Assembly: GCA_002509665.1 (NCBI GenBank)
Contig: DADN01000146.1
Location: forward strand, 21,393 to 27,886
Length of the DNA: 6,494 nucleotides
Direction: 5' to 3'
Source of the DNA: Methanobacterium sp. UBA8
Lineage (GTDB): Archaea > Methanobacteriota > Methanobacteria > Methanobacteriales > Methanobacteriaceae
The notes beneath the pieces are model-generated. The model was not told where the DNA came from. It searched no databases and worked only from the letters and a program-made list of their open reading frames with translations. A program made the translations under genes and the position numbers. This document shows, piece after piece, positions 1 to 5,182 of this stretch (positions are counted from its first letter, which is position 1; the number at the start of each line of letters is the position of its first letter).

Positions 1-2
1 CA

Positions 3-263
3 ACTGGTGAATATGAAGCATTCTTAGGTGGGGATGAAATGGAAACTACGCTGAGAGTTAGCATGGAATGTAATGACCCTGCAAACTGCGATGAAGACAT
101 GATCAGTGAAAATTTTATTAAAAGTTTCTTTAAATTTAAGCCGGGTATTCAGCAAGCACATTCAGATGGTACATTTAACATGGTCTTTAATTTTACGGGT
201 CCTGAAGGTCTTGAATTTTATAAGATCCGGGGAAGACCAAAGCGTTTGGTGGACCGCCGGTGA
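3..263 (+). CDS. Coenzyme F390 synthetase / phenylacetate-CoA ligase-like protein, C-terminal fragment
   Basis: The reading frame is open from the left edge (base 3) to the TGA at 261-263, giving the last 86 residues of a longer protein whose start lies outside the window. An internal ATG at 39 is not the real start, because the frame continues upstream in phase. The segment resembles the C-terminal lid domain of the PaaK branch of ANL adenylating enzymes. It has a GEYEAFLGGDEMETTLRV strand region, then ENFIKSFFKFKPGIQ, and ends in a basic GRPKRLVDRR tail. In methanogens the usual member of this family is the F390 synthetase, which adenylylates or guanylylates cofactor F420 under oxidative stress, so I favour that role. 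A generic phenylacetate-CoA ligase paralogue cannot be excluded, because the catalytic core is absent here. A T-rich run at 281-288 just after the stop may end transcription. Confidence 0.68.
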   Translation, partial: TGEYEAFLGGDEMETTLRVSMECNDPANCDEDMISENFIKSFFKFKPGIQQAHSDGTFNMVFNFTGPEGLEFYKIRGRPKRLVDRR

Positions 264-309
264 GATTTAAATGACTGAATTATTTTTTAAATTACAATGA
301 ATTATTTTT

Positions 310-377
310 ATTTATATGAATGTGAGAACATACAGTAATAGAATACTTATTTTTACACTTTTAAAAATAATCCGGAG
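310..377 (+). promoter_or_regulatory. Promoter and ribosome binding site of truD
   Basis: A TATA-like TTTATATG at 310-317 is followed at the usual archaeal distance by a probable start site near 337-342. GGAG at 374-377 lies 8 bases before the ATG at 386. The leader would be about 45 bases. The 264-309 gap otherwise shows only AT-rich sequence. Confidence 0.45.
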
Positions 378-385
378 AAAAACTA

Positions 386-1651
386 ATGCTTAATGCGGAA
401 ACTTATATCACCAGCCAGAAAGGAATTGGTGGAAAAATTAGGACAATATACGAAGATTTTTACGTTGAAGAAATACCAGAATCAGAACCAAGTGGAACAG
501 GAGATAACACATGGTTTTTCATTGAAAAAATTGGAAGGGACACACTTGAGGTTGTATTAGATGTTGCACGTGAACTGCATGTAGACAGGAAAAGAATGGG
601 CTTTGCAGGGATGAAAGATAAGCGAGCAGTCACAAGGCAGTGGTTATGCGTCTCAAACTCAGAAGTTGAAGACATTGAAAAATTAAGAGATAAGCTGTAC
701 AAAGTTGACATACTTAAGATAATGAAAAATGAGAAAAAATTAAGGATTGGACAGCTTGTAGGGAATAAATTCCGGCTTCTTATAAGAGATACAGAAGATC
801 CAGAAAAAGATAGTAAAGTCGCGACTGAAATAATGGCAGAACTCTCAAAAACAGGTGTTCCCAATTATTACGGCTGGCAGAGGTTCGGTAAAAAACGGTC
901 CAACACCCATCTTGTGGGAAAGGCATTGCTTGAAAATGATTTAAAAAAAGCAGTTGATTGTTATATTGGAAATCCTTATGATGAGGAGAGGGATCATATT
1001 AAAAAACCAAGACAGCTGTATGACGAGGGAAAATGGGAAGAATCATTTGAAGAAATGCCGAGAAGCATGAGATATGAAAAGATGATGCTTAAAACCCTTT
1101 TAAAAGAAATGAAAAAGAAAGAAAGTGAGGATATTGATTCTTTAGATGACAATTCTTACAGGCGTGTTATGGGAAGTCTTCCAAAACCGTTAAGGAGAAT
1201 GTTTGTCCACGCTTATCAATCATTTTTGTTCAATAAAGCAGTAAGCGAGAGAGCTAAGCTTGGAATAGATAAGTATGTTGAAGGTGACATAATCATCGAT
1301 AATGAGGAGCATCTGGTCCATGAATTTGGCGATGATATCGATGAAAGGATAAAAGACTTCGAAGTTCATCCTACTGCCCCCCTTTTTGGAAGCAAAGTCC
1401 CGCTTGCTGGTGGAGAACTTGGCGAAATGGAGCAGAAAGTTATAGATGAAGAAGGAGTTACTTTAGAAGAATTTAAAGTCCCTAAAATGCCTAAACTTGG
1501 GAGTCATGGGCTGAGACGTGCGATTCGGTTTAAAATATGGGATGCTTCTGCCAAGGCCACTGATGAAGGAGTTCTTGTAGAGTTTTCAATCCCAAAGGGA
1601 TGTTATGCTACGGCTGTTTTAAGGGAAATAATGAAAAATGAAGTTGTTTAA
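386..1651 (+). CDS. truD: tRNA pseudouridine(13) synthase TruD
   Basis: This 421-residue protein converts uridine 13 of tRNAs to pseudouridine in the cytoplasm. TruD signatures appear in order. [15 protein letters not shown] at about 72-86 contains the presumed catalytic aspartate D78. NYYGWQRFG at 160-168 is the family's N-Y/F-x-G-x-Q-R-F-G motif. [12 protein letters not shown] at about 272-283 and HPTAPLFG at 328-335 follow, and a LRRAIRF strand at about 376-382 precedes the C-terminal return to the catalytic fold. The TRUD insertion domain therefore spans roughly 158-375. The length is typical of archaeal members. ATG 386 is chosen because GGAG lies 8 bases upstream and the N-terminal '[16 protein letters not shown]' strand is complete. 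It stands alone with its own promoter, and its stop is 12 bases from the stop of the convergent small gene at 1664. No truncation or missing key residue is seen. Confidence 0.95.
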   Translation: MLNAETYITSQKGIGGKIRTIYEDFYVEEIPESEPSGTGDNTWFFIEKIGRDTLEVVLDVARELHVDRKRMGFAGMKDKRAVTRQWLCVSNSEVEDIEKLRDKLYKVDILKIMKNEKKLRIGQLVGNKFRLLIRDTEDPEKDSKVATEIMAELSKTGVPNYYGWQRFGKKRSNTHLVGKALLENDLKKAVDCYIGNPYDEERDHIKKPRQLYDEGKWEESFEEMPRSMRYEKMMLKTLLKEMKKKESEDIDSLDDNSYRRVMGSLPKPLRRMFVHAYQSFLFNKAVSERAKLGIDKYVEGDIIIDNEEHLVHEFGDDIDERIKDFEVHPTAPLFGSKVPLAGGELGEMEQKVIDEEGVTLEEFKVPKMPKLGSHGLRRAIRFKIWDASAKATDEGVLVEFSIPKGCYATAVLREIMKNEVV

Positions 1652-1663
1652 GGTTTAATTTCT

Positions 1664-1825
1664 TTAAATTTTAAATATTTTCTTAATTTCTTTTTTTGCT
1701 TGCTTTTCAACACCTTTTTTGGCGTGTTTCTCCATTTCAATCTTTGCTTTTTTACCTAACTCGCTTTTAGCTTGTTTTTCAATTTCTTTTTCGGCTTTCT
1801 TTTTTAAATCGTTTAATAGGGACAT
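1664..1825 (-). CDS. Small lysine-rich helical protein, 53 aa, function unknown
   Basis: A short minus-strand ORF runs from ATG at 1825 to TAA at 1664-1666. It starts MSLLNDLKKKAEKEIEKQAK and ends in KKIFKI. GGTG at 1831-1834 lies 5 bases before the ATG, a good archaeal ribosome binding site. The protein is almost entirely K, E, A, Q and I/L/V, with no proline. A heptad-like repeat of KKAxKEIEKQA units recurs at about 8-18, 25-34 and 36-48, so it should form one long charged amphipathic helix or coiled coil. It has no signal peptide or membrane segment. A TATA-like TATATAAAT reads on this strand at 1918-1910, about 85 bases upstream, next to the palindromic operator at 1922-1937, so it may share control with the divergent RNA. 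I recognise no family. Low-complexity composition leaves some doubt, but the start signal, phase and clean convergence with truD favour a real gene. Confidence 0.6.
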   Translation of the reverse strand: MSLLNDLKKKAEKEIEKQAKSELGKKAKIEMEKHAKKGVEKQAKKEIKKIFKI

Positions 1826-1908
1826 GTTTTCACCATGTTCATTTTTCTTTTCTTTGTTGTAGCGACGTTTAACTGTTTGGATTTTGAATTTTTGGAGGAA
1901 ATGTCAAA

Positions 1909-1937
1909 ATTTATATACGATTATAACAATTGTTATA
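1909..1937 (+). promoter_or_regulatory. TATA box with overlapping palindromic operator, site 1
   Basis: TTTATATA at 1910-1917 is followed after 4 bases by the perfect 16-bp palindrome TATAACAATTGTTATA at 1922-1937. The centre of the palindrome is about 16 bases past the TATA centre, so a bound protein would cover the zone between TATA box and start site, a classic archaeal repressor position. The predicted start is about 1940. The TATA core also reads in reverse, so the site may also influence the divergent small gene ending at 1664. Confidence 0.6.
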
Positions 1938-1939
1938 TT

Positions 1940-2046
1940 GAAGACCTTTAGGTCTTTAGATCAGTTGGAAGCAGATACTGCTTCGCCTCAAGTAGCCCTG
2001 AACGAAGTTTACGCCACCACCGTTGCTTCGGTTTCAGGGCAAATAC
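1940..2046 (+). ncRNA. Candidate structured small RNA A (three hairpins)
   Basis: Directly after operator site 1 come three consecutive hairpins and no protein start. Hairpin 1 pairs AAGACC (1941-1946) with GGTCTT (1951-1956) around a TTTA loop. Hairpin 2 pairs GAAGCAG (1968-1974) with CTGCTTC (1978-1984) around ATA. Hairpin 3 pairs GCCCTGAA (1995-2002) with TTCAGGGC (2033-2040) and continues as CGAAG (2003-2007) with CTTCG (2026-2030), with a two-base bulge. Its C-rich apex CCACCAC is closed by ACG/CGT. The region is more GC-rich than its surroundings, which is typical of functional RNA in AT-rich archaea. The predicted start from the TATA box is near 1940, at the foot of hairpin 1. The 3' end is uncertain: it may be just after hairpin 3 or in the T-rich tract near 2083-2090. 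I recognise no known RNA family. Confidence 0.5.
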
Positions 2047-2052
2047 TTTATA

Positions 2053-2157
2053 ATGTTTAATAGGCTAATATTCATTCAGTATTTTATTTTAATATCGAAG
2101 TTAATTGCGGTATTTTTTCTAGTTTTTTATACACTGATAATCGTAACATTTATATAG
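2053..2157 (+). CDS. Possible tiny hydrophobic ORF, 34 aa (doubtful)
   Basis: ATG at 2053 opens a 34-codon frame ending TAG at 2155-2157. The product starts MFNRLIFIQYFILISKLIA and is nearly all hydrophobic, so it would form one membrane helix. It lies immediately after RNA A and could be co-transcribed. Against it, there is no good ribosome binding site (AGGG lies 13 bases upstream), its last codons overlap the TATA box at 2149-2156, and AT-rich DNA yields hydrophobic frames by chance. It is listed so that the position is not lost. Confidence 0.18.
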   Translation: MFNRLIFIQYFILISKLIAVFFLVFYTLIIVTFI

Positions 2158-2205
2158 AAAATATAACAATTGTTATATTACAGGATAATTATAACGATCG
2201 TTATA
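2149..2205 (+). promoter_or_regulatory. TATA box with double palindromic operator, sites 2 and 3
   Basis: TTTATATA at 2149-2156 is followed by a 20-bp perfect palindrome at 2160-2179, whose core is TATAACAATTGTTATA at 2162-2177. A second palindrome, TATAACGATCGTTATA, lies at 2190-2205. The centres are 28 bases apart. The first site lies between TATA box and predicted start (about 2179), and the second lies at the very start of the transcribed region. The whole 46-base block recurs inverted at 6449-6494 with only two mismatches, at 2183 and 2189, both in the linker. Confidence 0.65.
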
Positions 2206-2240
2206 CAATGGTCTGCAATAATTAACCTGAAACTACACAC

Positions 2241-2262
2241 TCAAGGATTATATAATCCTTGA
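2241..2262 (+). repeat. 22-base perfect palindrome, RNA B hairpin 1
   Basis: The arm TCAAGGATTAT at 2241-2251 meets its exact reverse complement at 2252-2262. As RNA it folds into a stem of about 9 bp with a 4-base loop. As DNA it could also be a protein site, but it does not match the TATAAC operator. Confidence 0.6.
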
Positions 2263-2300
2263 AGTATGTCATAAGTCGTAAAAGTTTGAAGTAGATCCAT

Positions 2301-2344
2301 TCCTAATCGAGGGATTAAGTCCCCACGTATCCCTCGATAAAGGA
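2301..2344 (+). repeat. Long hairpin, RNA B hairpin 2
   Basis: ATCGAGGGAT (2306-2315) pairs perfectly with ATCCCTCGAT (2329-2338). The loop TAAGTCCCCACGT is C-rich. TCCT (2301-2304) with AGGA (2341-2344) extends the stem across a small internal loop. Confidence 0.65.
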
Positions 2345-2390
2345 TTAATGCTTGTTAATATTTATAGTAGACCTTCTAAAATAAAAAAAT

Positions 2391-2431
2391 CCTAACTTGG
2401 GACTGATTCTGCTAAGCAGTCTCTCGTTAGG
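2391..2431 (+). repeat. Two-part hairpin, RNA B hairpin 3
   Basis: The outer stem pairs CCTAAC (2391-2396) with GTTAGG (2426-2431). After a 2x2 internal loop the inner stem pairs GGGACTG-type bases (2399-2405) with CAGTCTC (2417-2423), including one G-U pair. The 11-base loop is ATTCTGCTAAG. Confidence 0.6.
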
Positions 2432-2480
2432 TACAAATTTGATTCAAAGTTATAAAGTTGAGTTAGTAATTTAAAATTTC

Positions 2481-2535
2481 TCCTTAACTAAGAAGATTTA
2501 ATCGTTCCCTCATTTCCTCTCTTCTTAGTTAGGGA
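2481..2535 (+). repeat. 16-bp hairpin with alternative pairing, RNA B hairpin 4
   Basis: Bases 2481-2496 pair with 2520-2535 over 16 consecutive positions with one G-U (T2484/G2532), the longest stem in the window. The 23-base loop holds GTTCCCT (2504-2510), an exact complement of AGGGAAC (2531-2537). That stretch includes the base of the main stem, so two mutually exclusive folds are possible. Confidence 0.65.
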
Positions 2536-2557
2536 ACCTACAAAAATGAAACTTTCA

Positions 2558-2578
2558 TTAAAAATCATGGATTTTTAA
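2558..2578 (+). repeat. AT-rich hairpin, RNA B hairpin 5
   Basis: TTAAAAATC (2558-2566) pairs with GATTTTTAA (2570-2578) around an ATG loop. It could act as an internal pause or end point because of the T-run in its 3' arm. Confidence 0.4.
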
Positions 2579-2628
2579 CAGCCTACAAATTGAGTTTATC
2601 ACCTTATCACCTTTGTTTTGAGAGTACG

Positions 2629-2666
2629 GCAGGATCTTAACTGATCCTGCTAAGTTTTGATTTTTT
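2629..2666 (+). terminator. Hairpin plus T-tract at the end of RNA B
   Basis: GCAGGATC (2629-2636) pairs with GATCCTGC (2643-2650) around TTAACT. It is followed by TAAGTTTTGA and six Ts (2661-2666). The stem plus T-rich tail fits a plus-strand terminator. The 2667-2778 stretch that follows shows only AT-rich sequence, with a weak TGCTAT/ATAGCA repeat at about 2689-2743. Confidence 0.5.
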
Positions 2667-2778
2667 AAAGGTAAATGTTGACATAATGTGCTATATGAAA
2701 GTCAGAGAAAGCCTGATCGAAGCTTAAACTTAATTAAATAGCATCTAATAAAAAATAGAATTAAATGAAGTTTTACAT

Positions 2779-3075
2779 TTATAATCTGGTTAAAGACTCT
2801 TCCATATTTTTTACATGTCTTATTTTGACTTTGTTATAGAATGCAAAGCCCATATCTTTTATATACCTTTCTACATTCTTGAAAGAAGGTGCTTCCATTA
2901 CATAAAAGATTTCGTGTTCTAATGGGGGATACACTGCAGATATGACTTTAATTTCATGTTTTTGAGCAATTTCATCTTTTTTACTTGAAAGCTCCTTAAG
3001 TTTTTTCTTATTTTCCTCATTAAACAGATAACATGCTCCTGCTGGATGGGTCATATGTGCCATAAACATTGGCAT
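2779..3075 (-). CDS. Small uncharacterised protein, possible dimeric alpha/beta-barrel fold
   Basis: I do not recognise a named family. From ATG 3075 the product has 98 residues beginning MPMFMAHMTHPAGACYL. A frame beginning at GTG 3084 would add three residues. I prefer ATG 3075, because GGGAG at 3086-3090 is too close to the GTG but about 10 bases from the ATG, and because the matching promoter of the nitroreductase gene places its start at a similar distance. The pattern is a first strand ending in MTHP, a charged helix (ENKKKLKELSSKKDEIAQKH, about 21-40), a strand IKVISAVYPP, another strand HEIFYVMEAPS, a helix FKNVERYIKDM and a last strand KVKIRHVKNMEE. This beta-alpha-beta-beta-alpha-beta order resembles ferredoxin-like or dimeric alpha/beta-barrel proteins, some of which are heme, monooxygenase or stress proteins; this is inference from pattern alone. 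No signal peptide or membrane helix is present. Confidence 0.8.
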   Translation of the reverse strand: MPMFMAHMTHPAGACYLFNEENKKKLKELSSKKDEIAQKHEIKVISAVYPPLEHEIFYVMEAPSFKNVERYIKDMGFAFYNKVKIRHVKNMEESLTRL

Positions 3076-3084
3076 AAATTTCAC

Positions 3085-3140
3085 GCTCCCTATAATTTAT
3101 TAATTAATTATATATTTTTATTAACAATAATTTATTATTT
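3085..3140 (-). promoter_or_regulatory. Promoter of the small uncharacterised gene (twin of 3955-4008)
   Basis: Read on the minus strand, AAAATATATAAT at 3118-3107 is the TATA box, about 37 bases before ATG 3075, so the leader is very short. Upstream TAAATAATAAATT and downstream ATTAATAAA blocks plus the G-rich ribosome binding site match the nitroreductase promoter nearly block for block. Confidence 0.55.
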
Positions 3141-3156
3141 ACTCTACAAATAGAAT

Positions 3157-3222
3157 TATGCTTTTAATCAGCATATTTGAAAAAAAATAAGATCTTTGTG
3201 TTGTTAATCGTTAAATAACAAC
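3157..3222. repeat. Two short inverted repeats between the minus-strand genes
   Basis: TATGCT (3157-3162) pairs with AGCATA (3170-3175), and GTTGTTA (3200-3206) pairs with TAACAAC (3216-3222). They lie in the 230-base gap upstream of the small gene. The second has TAACAA half-sites like the operator but an extended spacer. A role is not established, and no terminator with a T-tract is evident for the nitroreductase. Confidence 0.3.
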
Positions 3223-3313
3223 TAATTTGGAACTTAACCCCTTATAACACATGTGCGTAAAATAAGTTGGTATCTGTAATTAAAAGTAATTGGATAGCTA
3301 AATCTTGAAAATG

Positions 3314-3946
3314 TCATTTTATGTAATCAACAACATCCCGTTCCCTTTTTGGTGCAGAAATATCGTTTGGAGTTACTGGATATCCTAAAGTAACTGCAAA
3401 ATATGGTTCATATCCTTCAGGTATATTCACTTTTGAAGCATTTTCAGGAATATACATGTCCTCGATGATTGTTTGGAAAAAAGACGCTAAATTTAATTTT
3501 TCAGCGTTTTCAGGGTTTTGAAAGAAGAACTTGGCAAGTCCAACCCAGCAGGAACCAATATTAAGACTTTTAGCAGCGAGTAACATATTTTGGGCCGCAG
3601 CAGAACAATCCATCAATGGAGCGAGAGCATCTTTTCTCCCAGAAAATACTATTACTGTTGGCGCATTGTGATAAATATGTAATTTCTCGTTTTTTCCCAT
3701 ATTTTTTAACCAATCGATAGGAGCATTTGCCATATTCTTTTTTGTTTCAGTATTCATATGGTCAATTAACTCTTTATCTTGTATAACTGTAAAATGCCAA
3801 GGCTGGTCATTATGTCCTGTTGGTGCATATATTCCTGTTTCCAGTATTATATCGAGCTCTTCTTGTTTTATTTGCTTGTTTTGATATTTTCGAACACTGC
3901 GTCTATTTTTTATGGTTTTTAACACAGTATTTTTATTTATTGCCAT
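3314..3946 (-). CDS. Nitroreductase family protein (FMN-dependent NAD(P)H oxidoreductase)
   Basis: This 210-residue protein has the full nitroreductase-fold signature. NRRSVRKY at 14-21 contributes FMN phosphate contacts (R15, R16, S17, R19). APTGHNDQPWHF at 41-52 is the second FMN segment. DCSAAAQNMLLAAKSLNIGSCWVG at 113-136 carries the dimer/FMN helix, and LGYP at 187-190 precedes the closing basic segment KRERDVVDY. Members reduce nitroaromatics, quinones, flavins or halogenated substrates with FMN; the substrate cannot be told here. It lacks a CxxC ferredoxin domain and has no signal peptide. ATG 3946 is preceded by GGGGG at 3955-3959, 8 bases upstream. It is divergent from the cyclase gene and shares a near-duplicate promoter with the small gene at 2779-3075, which suggests joint control although the two have separate promoters. 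Confidence 0.92.
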   Translation of the reverse strand: MAINKNTVLKTIKNRRSVRKYQNKQIKQEELDIILETGIYAPTGHNDQPWHFTVIQDKELIDHMNTETKKNMANAPIDWLKNMGKNEKLHIYHNAPTVIVFSGRKDALAPLMDCSAAAQNMLLAAKSLNIGSCWVGLAKFFFQNPENAEKLNLASFFQTIIEDMYIPENASKVNIPEGYEPYFAVTLGYPVTPNDISAPKRERDVVDYIK

Positions 3947-4009
3947 GAATTTTACCCCCTAATTTTATTAATAAATTATATATTTTTATTAAAATTTATT
4001 ATTTACCCC
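3947..4009 (-). promoter_or_regulatory. Promoter and ribosome binding site of the nitroreductase gene
   Basis: On the minus strand AAAATATATAAT at 3986-3975 is the TATA box, about 34 bases before the ATG. TAAATAATAAATT upstream and ATTAATAAA downstream flank it, and GGGGG at 3955-3959 is the ribosome binding site. The arrangement duplicates that at 3085-3140. Confidence 0.55.
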
Positions 4010-4267
4010 AGTTAAAGGTTGGACATTCCACAATTATATCTAAAAATAGAGCATTTAAAACGTATCACGATTAATGGGGATTAATTAGTGGTATATTATA
4101 AAATAACTTGAAAAATATTTTAGTAATGTTAATGCTAAAAATTATATTGTTGATATTTTTAAAATTAAAACTGAACTATGAAACATTTGTGATTCATATG
4201 GATTAAATCATAATAAAGTTTCTAACTTGATTTAAGGATTTTAAACTCAATTATTTGAGTTAAGGAG
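4010..4267 (+). promoter_or_regulatory. Intergenic leader of the cyclase gene with a hairpin abutting the ribosome binding site
   Basis: Most of this AT-rich stretch shows no gene and no clear single TATA box (candidates such as TATATTATAAA near 4091 are ambiguous). Immediately before AAGGAG (4262-4267), AACTCAA (4244-4250) pairs with TTGAGTT (4255-4261) around TTAT. The hairpin ends exactly where the ribosome binding site begins, so it may affect translation of the cyclase gene. Confidence 0.35.
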
Positions 4268-4276
4268 ATGAAAAAT

Positions 4277-4951
4277 ATGGGATATATAACACTATCTTAC
4301 GCGCTGGAAGAAACTTCTCCTGTTCATATAGGTTTAAAGAAGCCAGAGATGGTTCATAATAATCAAATTGTAGATGGGAAAGGTTATAATACTTACTTGA
4401 TAAATGTTGAAAATCATTCTGGAACACATGTGGATGCTCCAGGTCATTTTGTGGAAGATGGTAAAATAATCTCTGAGTACCAGCCTGATGAACTGGTTTT
4501 TAATAATCCTTTAATTATGGACATTCCCAAAGGCCCAAATGAGCTTGTAAAAATATGGGATATATCTAAACTGGATTTTAATGATGCTGACTGTATTTTA
4601 TTCCGTACTGGATTTGAAAAATTCCACGGTGATGATCCAGAGGAATATCTTACTCAAAATCCAGGAATATCTCCAGAAGTTGTTTACTTTATAAGAAAAA
4701 ACCTTAGAAACGTCCGATGTATTGGTATAGACTGTGTATCTATGTCCAGCTATCAAAATCTACAATCAGCAAAAGAAGTGCACGTAAATGCTTTTAAAAA
4801 AAGCAAGGATTTTGGTGAACCTCTACTTCTAATTGAGGATATGAGGCTCGGCAATGTCAAAAATGAAGATTTAGAAAGTATAATCCTTGTTCCATGGCAG
4901 ATCAAAGGAATTGACAGTGCTCCATGTACCGTGCTTGCTAAAGTGAGATAA
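4277..4951 (+). CDS. Cyclase / KynB-type metal-dependent hydrolase family protein
   Basis: The protein (224 residues from ATG 4277) belongs to the cyclase family that includes bacterial kynurenine formamidase and polyketide cyclase-like enzymes. The hallmark HSGTHVDAPGH lies at 47-57, with metal ligands H47, H51, D53 and probably H57. Supporting motifs are IGIDCVS at about 149-155, a histidine in KEVHVNAF (H169) and LLIEDM at about 185-190 carrying the usual glutamate E187. Known members hydrolyse N-formylkynurenine or related amides and lactones using zinc or manganese; no kynurenine pathway genes are nearby, so the substrate is unknown. The frame could start at ATG 4268, but GGAG (4264-4267) touches that codon while ATG 4277 lies 9 bases away, so 4277 is preferred. 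It is cytoplasmic, with no signal peptide. It is divergent from the nitroreductase and ends before a clear terminator. Confidence 0.9.
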   Translation: MGYITLSYALEETSPVHIGLKKPEMVHNNQIVDGKGYNTYLINVENHSGTHVDAPGHFVEDGKIISEYQPDELVFNNPLIMDIPKGPNELVKIWDISKLDFNDADCILFRTGFEKFHGDDPEEYLTQNPGISPEVVYFIRKNLRNVRCIGIDCVSMSSYQNLQSAKEVHVNAFKKSKDFGEPLLLIEDMRLGNVKNEDLESIILVPWQIKGIDSAPCTVLAKVR

Positions 4952-4973
4952 TTTTAAATCAGCATTTTAAACA

Positions 4974-5008
4974 AGATAAATTTAATAAAATTTATCTAAT
5001 AATTTTTT
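4974..5008 (+). terminator. Hairpin and T-tract after the cyclase gene
   Basis: AGATAAATTT (4974-4983) pairs perfectly with AAATTTATCT (4988-4997) around AATA. It is followed within 6 bases by six Ts (5003-5008). The position, 23 bases after the stop, fits a terminator. A small GTTGT/ACAAC hairpin follows at 5008-5023. Confidence 0.65.
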
Positions 5009-5077
5009 GTTGTGCTATAACAACTTCTGAAGATATTTGGGCATATTTGTGGTTTCATAACAAAATTTATAACTGAA

Positions 5078-5105
5078 TTTATTATATAATATAACAATTG
5101 TTATA
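5078..5105 (+). promoter_or_regulatory. TATA box with palindromic operator, site 4
   Basis: TTTATTATATAA-type TATA sequence at 5078-5089 runs into TATAACAATTGTTATA at 5090-5105. The operator touches the TATA box and ends just before the predicted start near 5108-5110. It controls the NifX-like gene 75 bases downstream. A lone TATAAC half-site lies at about 5067-5072. Confidence 0.65.
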
Positions 5106-5107
5106 CA

Positions 5108-5128
5108 TTGAAATAACACCTATTTCAA
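5108..5128 (+). repeat. 5' leader hairpin of the NifX-like gene
   Basis: TTGAAATA (5108-5115) pairs perfectly with TATTTCAA (5121-5128) around ACACC. It would form the very 5' end of the mRNA, much as RNA A starts with a hairpin just after its operator. A stabilising role is inferred. Confidence 0.45.
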
Positions 5129-5182
5129 ACAGAATAAATACAGGAAACTTGATTTAATTAACTAAAATTAAAGGATGATATG

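Larger units (their letters stand above)
2180..2666 (+). ncRNA. Candidate long structured noncoding RNA B
   Basis: Between the double operator and a hairpin plus T-tract at 2629-2666 lie about 490 bases with no credible protein gene but six strong hairpins, at 2241-2262, 2301-2344, 2391-2431, 2481-2535, 2558-2578 and 2629-2650 (entered separately). A single transcript starting near 2179 and ending near 2666 would contain them all. Shorter products ending at internal hairpins are equally possible. Several unpaired loops are C-rich: TCCCCA in the second hairpin, and TTCCCTC and TTTCCTC in the fourth. I recognise no known RNA class. The evidence is dense inverted repeats, a TATA box with operators at one end and a terminator-like element at the other. 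Confidence 0.45.

Noticed and set aside
460..864. Long minus-strand ORF inside truD
   Set aside because: It is wholly antisense to a well-supported TruD gene, has no recognisable domain, and looks like a shadow of the real frame.
2208..2225. Micro-ORF MVCNN right after operator site 3
   Set aside because: It has one Cys and a similar length to the MCxC peptides, but no ribosome binding site and no sequence match to the 25-base repeat; probably chance.
2686..2727. 13-codon ORF starting ATGTGC (MCYMKVRESLIEA)
   Set aside because: The only possible ribosome binding site, AAAGGT, is too distant, and the frame has no repeat or family support.
1900..2770. Hairpin-rich region as a mobile element or integration site
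   Set aside because: No terminal inverted repeats, target-site duplication, transposase remnant or tRNA edge was seen; each hairpin is self-contained.
3252..3266. Micro-ORF MCVK near the CACATGTG palindrome
   Set aside because: There is no ribosome binding site and no match to the GAGGTG-N6 repeat; it arises from the palindrome itself.
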